From NCBI RefSeq assembly GCF_000973725.1, contig NZ_CP009621.1:4643001-4707000 (forward strand): a DNA stretch of 64,000 bases. The letters run 5' to 3'. The notes beneath the pieces are model-generated. The model was given only the letters and a program-made list of their open reading frames with translations. It was not told where the DNA came from and ran no database searches. This document shows positions 63,058 through 64,000 of the stretch, piece by piece (the stretch's first letter is position 1; each line of letters opens with the position of its first letter). The stretch is from Pontibacter korlensis. GTDB taxonomy: Bacteria; Bacteroidota; Bacteroidia; Cytophagales; Hymenobacteraceae. A program made the translations under genes and the position numbers.

Positions 63058-63987
63058 TTAATATCCTTTTTCTAGTGAAACAATGTTTAGTAGAGGCTCA
63101 TTTCGCTGTAGCCTGTCGTAGTTTTCCAGAACCTGGGCAACAGCAGATGCAGGATTGGTAACACTGGCAATGTGAGGCGTTACATGAATGGCGGGATGGT
63201 TCCAGAACACATGATCTTTCGGCAGCGGCTCTTCTCTGAACACATCCAGGCTGGCACCAGACAAATGCCCGTTGTCAATCATTTCTACCAGGTCATTGTC
63301 TACCAGGTGCTGTCCTCTTGCCACATTGATGACAAAGGCACCCTTTGGCAGCTTGTTGAAGGTCTCCTTGTTTAGGATGTCAGCCGTTTCGCTTGTAAGC
63401 GGCAGCAAACAAATGAGCACATCAGACTGAGCCAGGAAGGCATCAAGGTTGTCATCACCGGCATACACCTGTACACCTTCTATGTTTTTTGGTGTTCTGG
63501 CCCAACCAATAACATTAAAACCATTTTTGCTTAACTGCAAAGCGGCCTCTGCACCTAAAACGCCTACGCCCATCACTCCTACCGTAACATTTTCGTTTCT
63601 TAGGTAAGGCTGTGGCTTCCACTCTTTCGCCTGCTCTTTTGTTTTGTAGAAAGACAACCCACGCACATGGTTCAGCACCAGGGCAAGGGTAAAATTCGCC
63701 ATGTCCTTCGTCAGGTCAGCATCGGTAATACGCACAATAGTAGCTGCCTCAGGCAATTCAGGGTCTCTCAGAATATGGTCTACCCCGGCTCCCATAGAGG
63801 AAATACACTTCAGGTTTGGGAACTGCTTAAAAGCTCCCGGAGGATGATTCCAAGCCAGTGCAAATTCTACATCTTCTGTACTTGTAATTTCAGGATACAC
63901 CTGTAAGCTTAGTTCGGGACGTCTTTCCCGGAGCGCCTTTACCCAAGGAGTTACATCTTTCCCTTGGTTTACTATGATAATGGACAT
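63058..63987 (-). CDS. ghrA: Glyoxylate/hydroxypyruvate reductase A-like dehydrogenase
   Basis: The 309-residue protein has GhrA features: LKCISSMGAGVDHILRD with catalytic Arg region, the NAD(P) motif GVMGVGVLGAEAA (about 138-150), VINVARGQHLVD with Arg, FREEPLPKDHVFW with Glu, and the catalytic His in HVTPHIASVT. The short N-terminus and MGAGVDH pattern separate it from longer D-3-phosphoglycerate dehydrogenase types. It reduces glyoxylate and hydroxypyruvate with NADPH. It heads a two-gene unit with the VOC protein; the promoter is near the right edge of the window. Confidence 0.88.
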   Translation of the reverse strand: MSIIIVNQGKDVTPWVKALRERRPELSLQVYPEITSTEDVEFALAWNHPPGAFKQFPNLKCISSMGAGVDHILRDPELPEAATIVRITDADLTKDMANFTLALVLNHVRGLSFYKTKEQAKEWKPQPYLRNENVTVGVMGVGVLGAEAALQLSKNGFNVIGWARTPKNIEGVQVYAGDDNLDAFLAQSDVLICLLPLTSETADILNKETFNKLPKGAFVINVARGQHLVDNDLVEMIDNGHLSGASLDVFREEPLPKDHVFWNHPAIHVTPHIASVTNPASAVAQVLENYDRLQRNEPLLNIVSLEKGY

Positions 63988-64000
63988 GAGATATCTTTTT

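Noticed and set aside
1..64000. tRNA, rRNA, CRISPR, insertion sequence or prophage
   Set aside because: I looked through the spacers and saw no tRNA-like arm sets, regular spaced repeats, transposase or phage genes.

Overview
The window looks like chromosomal DNA from a Cytophagales-type Bacteroidota, most likely a Hymenobacteraceae member close to Pontibacter. The evidence is indirect. Two very large exported proteins end in type IX secretion (Por/CTERM type A) sorting domains. The TonB-dependent receptors carry N-terminal carboxypeptidase-D-like regulatory domains. Candidate promoters fit the Bacteroidota TAnnTTTG pattern, and hybrid PAS kinases with HTH-only or REC outputs are typical. I saw no rRNA, tRNA, CRISPR array, prophage or intact insertion sequence.

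Layout. 1-2038 is a gene-poor, decayed stretch: one intact SDR gene (807-1595) sits among remnants of other genes. 2039-7984 is a giant secreted subtilisin-like protease. 8685-14505 is a tripartite RND efflux operon (outer membrane factor, adaptor, permease). 14796-19694 holds a TonB-dependent receptor and a gamma-glutamyltransferase lipoprotein. 20068-23199 is a soluble five-PAS hybrid kinase. 23872-28365 is a 1497-residue NHL/IPT surface protein with an abrupt composition change inside it. 28814-30465 is a divergent LysR / quinone-reductase pair in which both genes are broken by small lesions. 30732-33816 carries a PRISE-like reductase, an AHSA1-type protein and a divergent GlxA-type regulator. 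34225-36420 has a sensor-protein remnant, a small lipoprotein and a LuxR-type response regulator. 36616-40173 is an iron-acquisition pair (siderophore receptor plus PepSY membrane protein). 40505-50607 holds metabolic and membrane genes (ROK kinase, OYE, PLP decarboxylase, isoaspartyl peptidase, AI-2E transporter, CDF-like protein, MG2/TonB-plug protein). 50679-53469 is an RsbQ-like hydrolase overlapping a PAS hybrid kinase. 53905-55550 is a cold-shock-protein neighbourhood. 56700-61031 is a pentose phosphate operon (rpiB-gnd-zwf-pgl). 61439-63987 contains two 2-hydroxyacid dehydrogenases and a VOC protein.

How genes may work together. The siderophore receptor and the LuxR-type regulator share a near-identical 23-bp palindrome in their upstream regions, suggesting joint control by a metal-responsive repressor. 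The RsbQ-like hydrolase and the following PAS kinase overlap by 11 bp. This resembles the Bacillus RsbQ-RsbP energy-stress module, but the PP2C phosphatase output is replaced by a histidine kinase-receiver output; it is the strongest candidate here for a little-described system. The pentose phosphate genes make up an almost complete oxidative branch plus ribose-5-phosphate isomerase in one transcriptional direction.

Many convergent gene ends are closed by near-perfect hairpin terminators. All function calls come from reading the translated sequence; no database search was possible.
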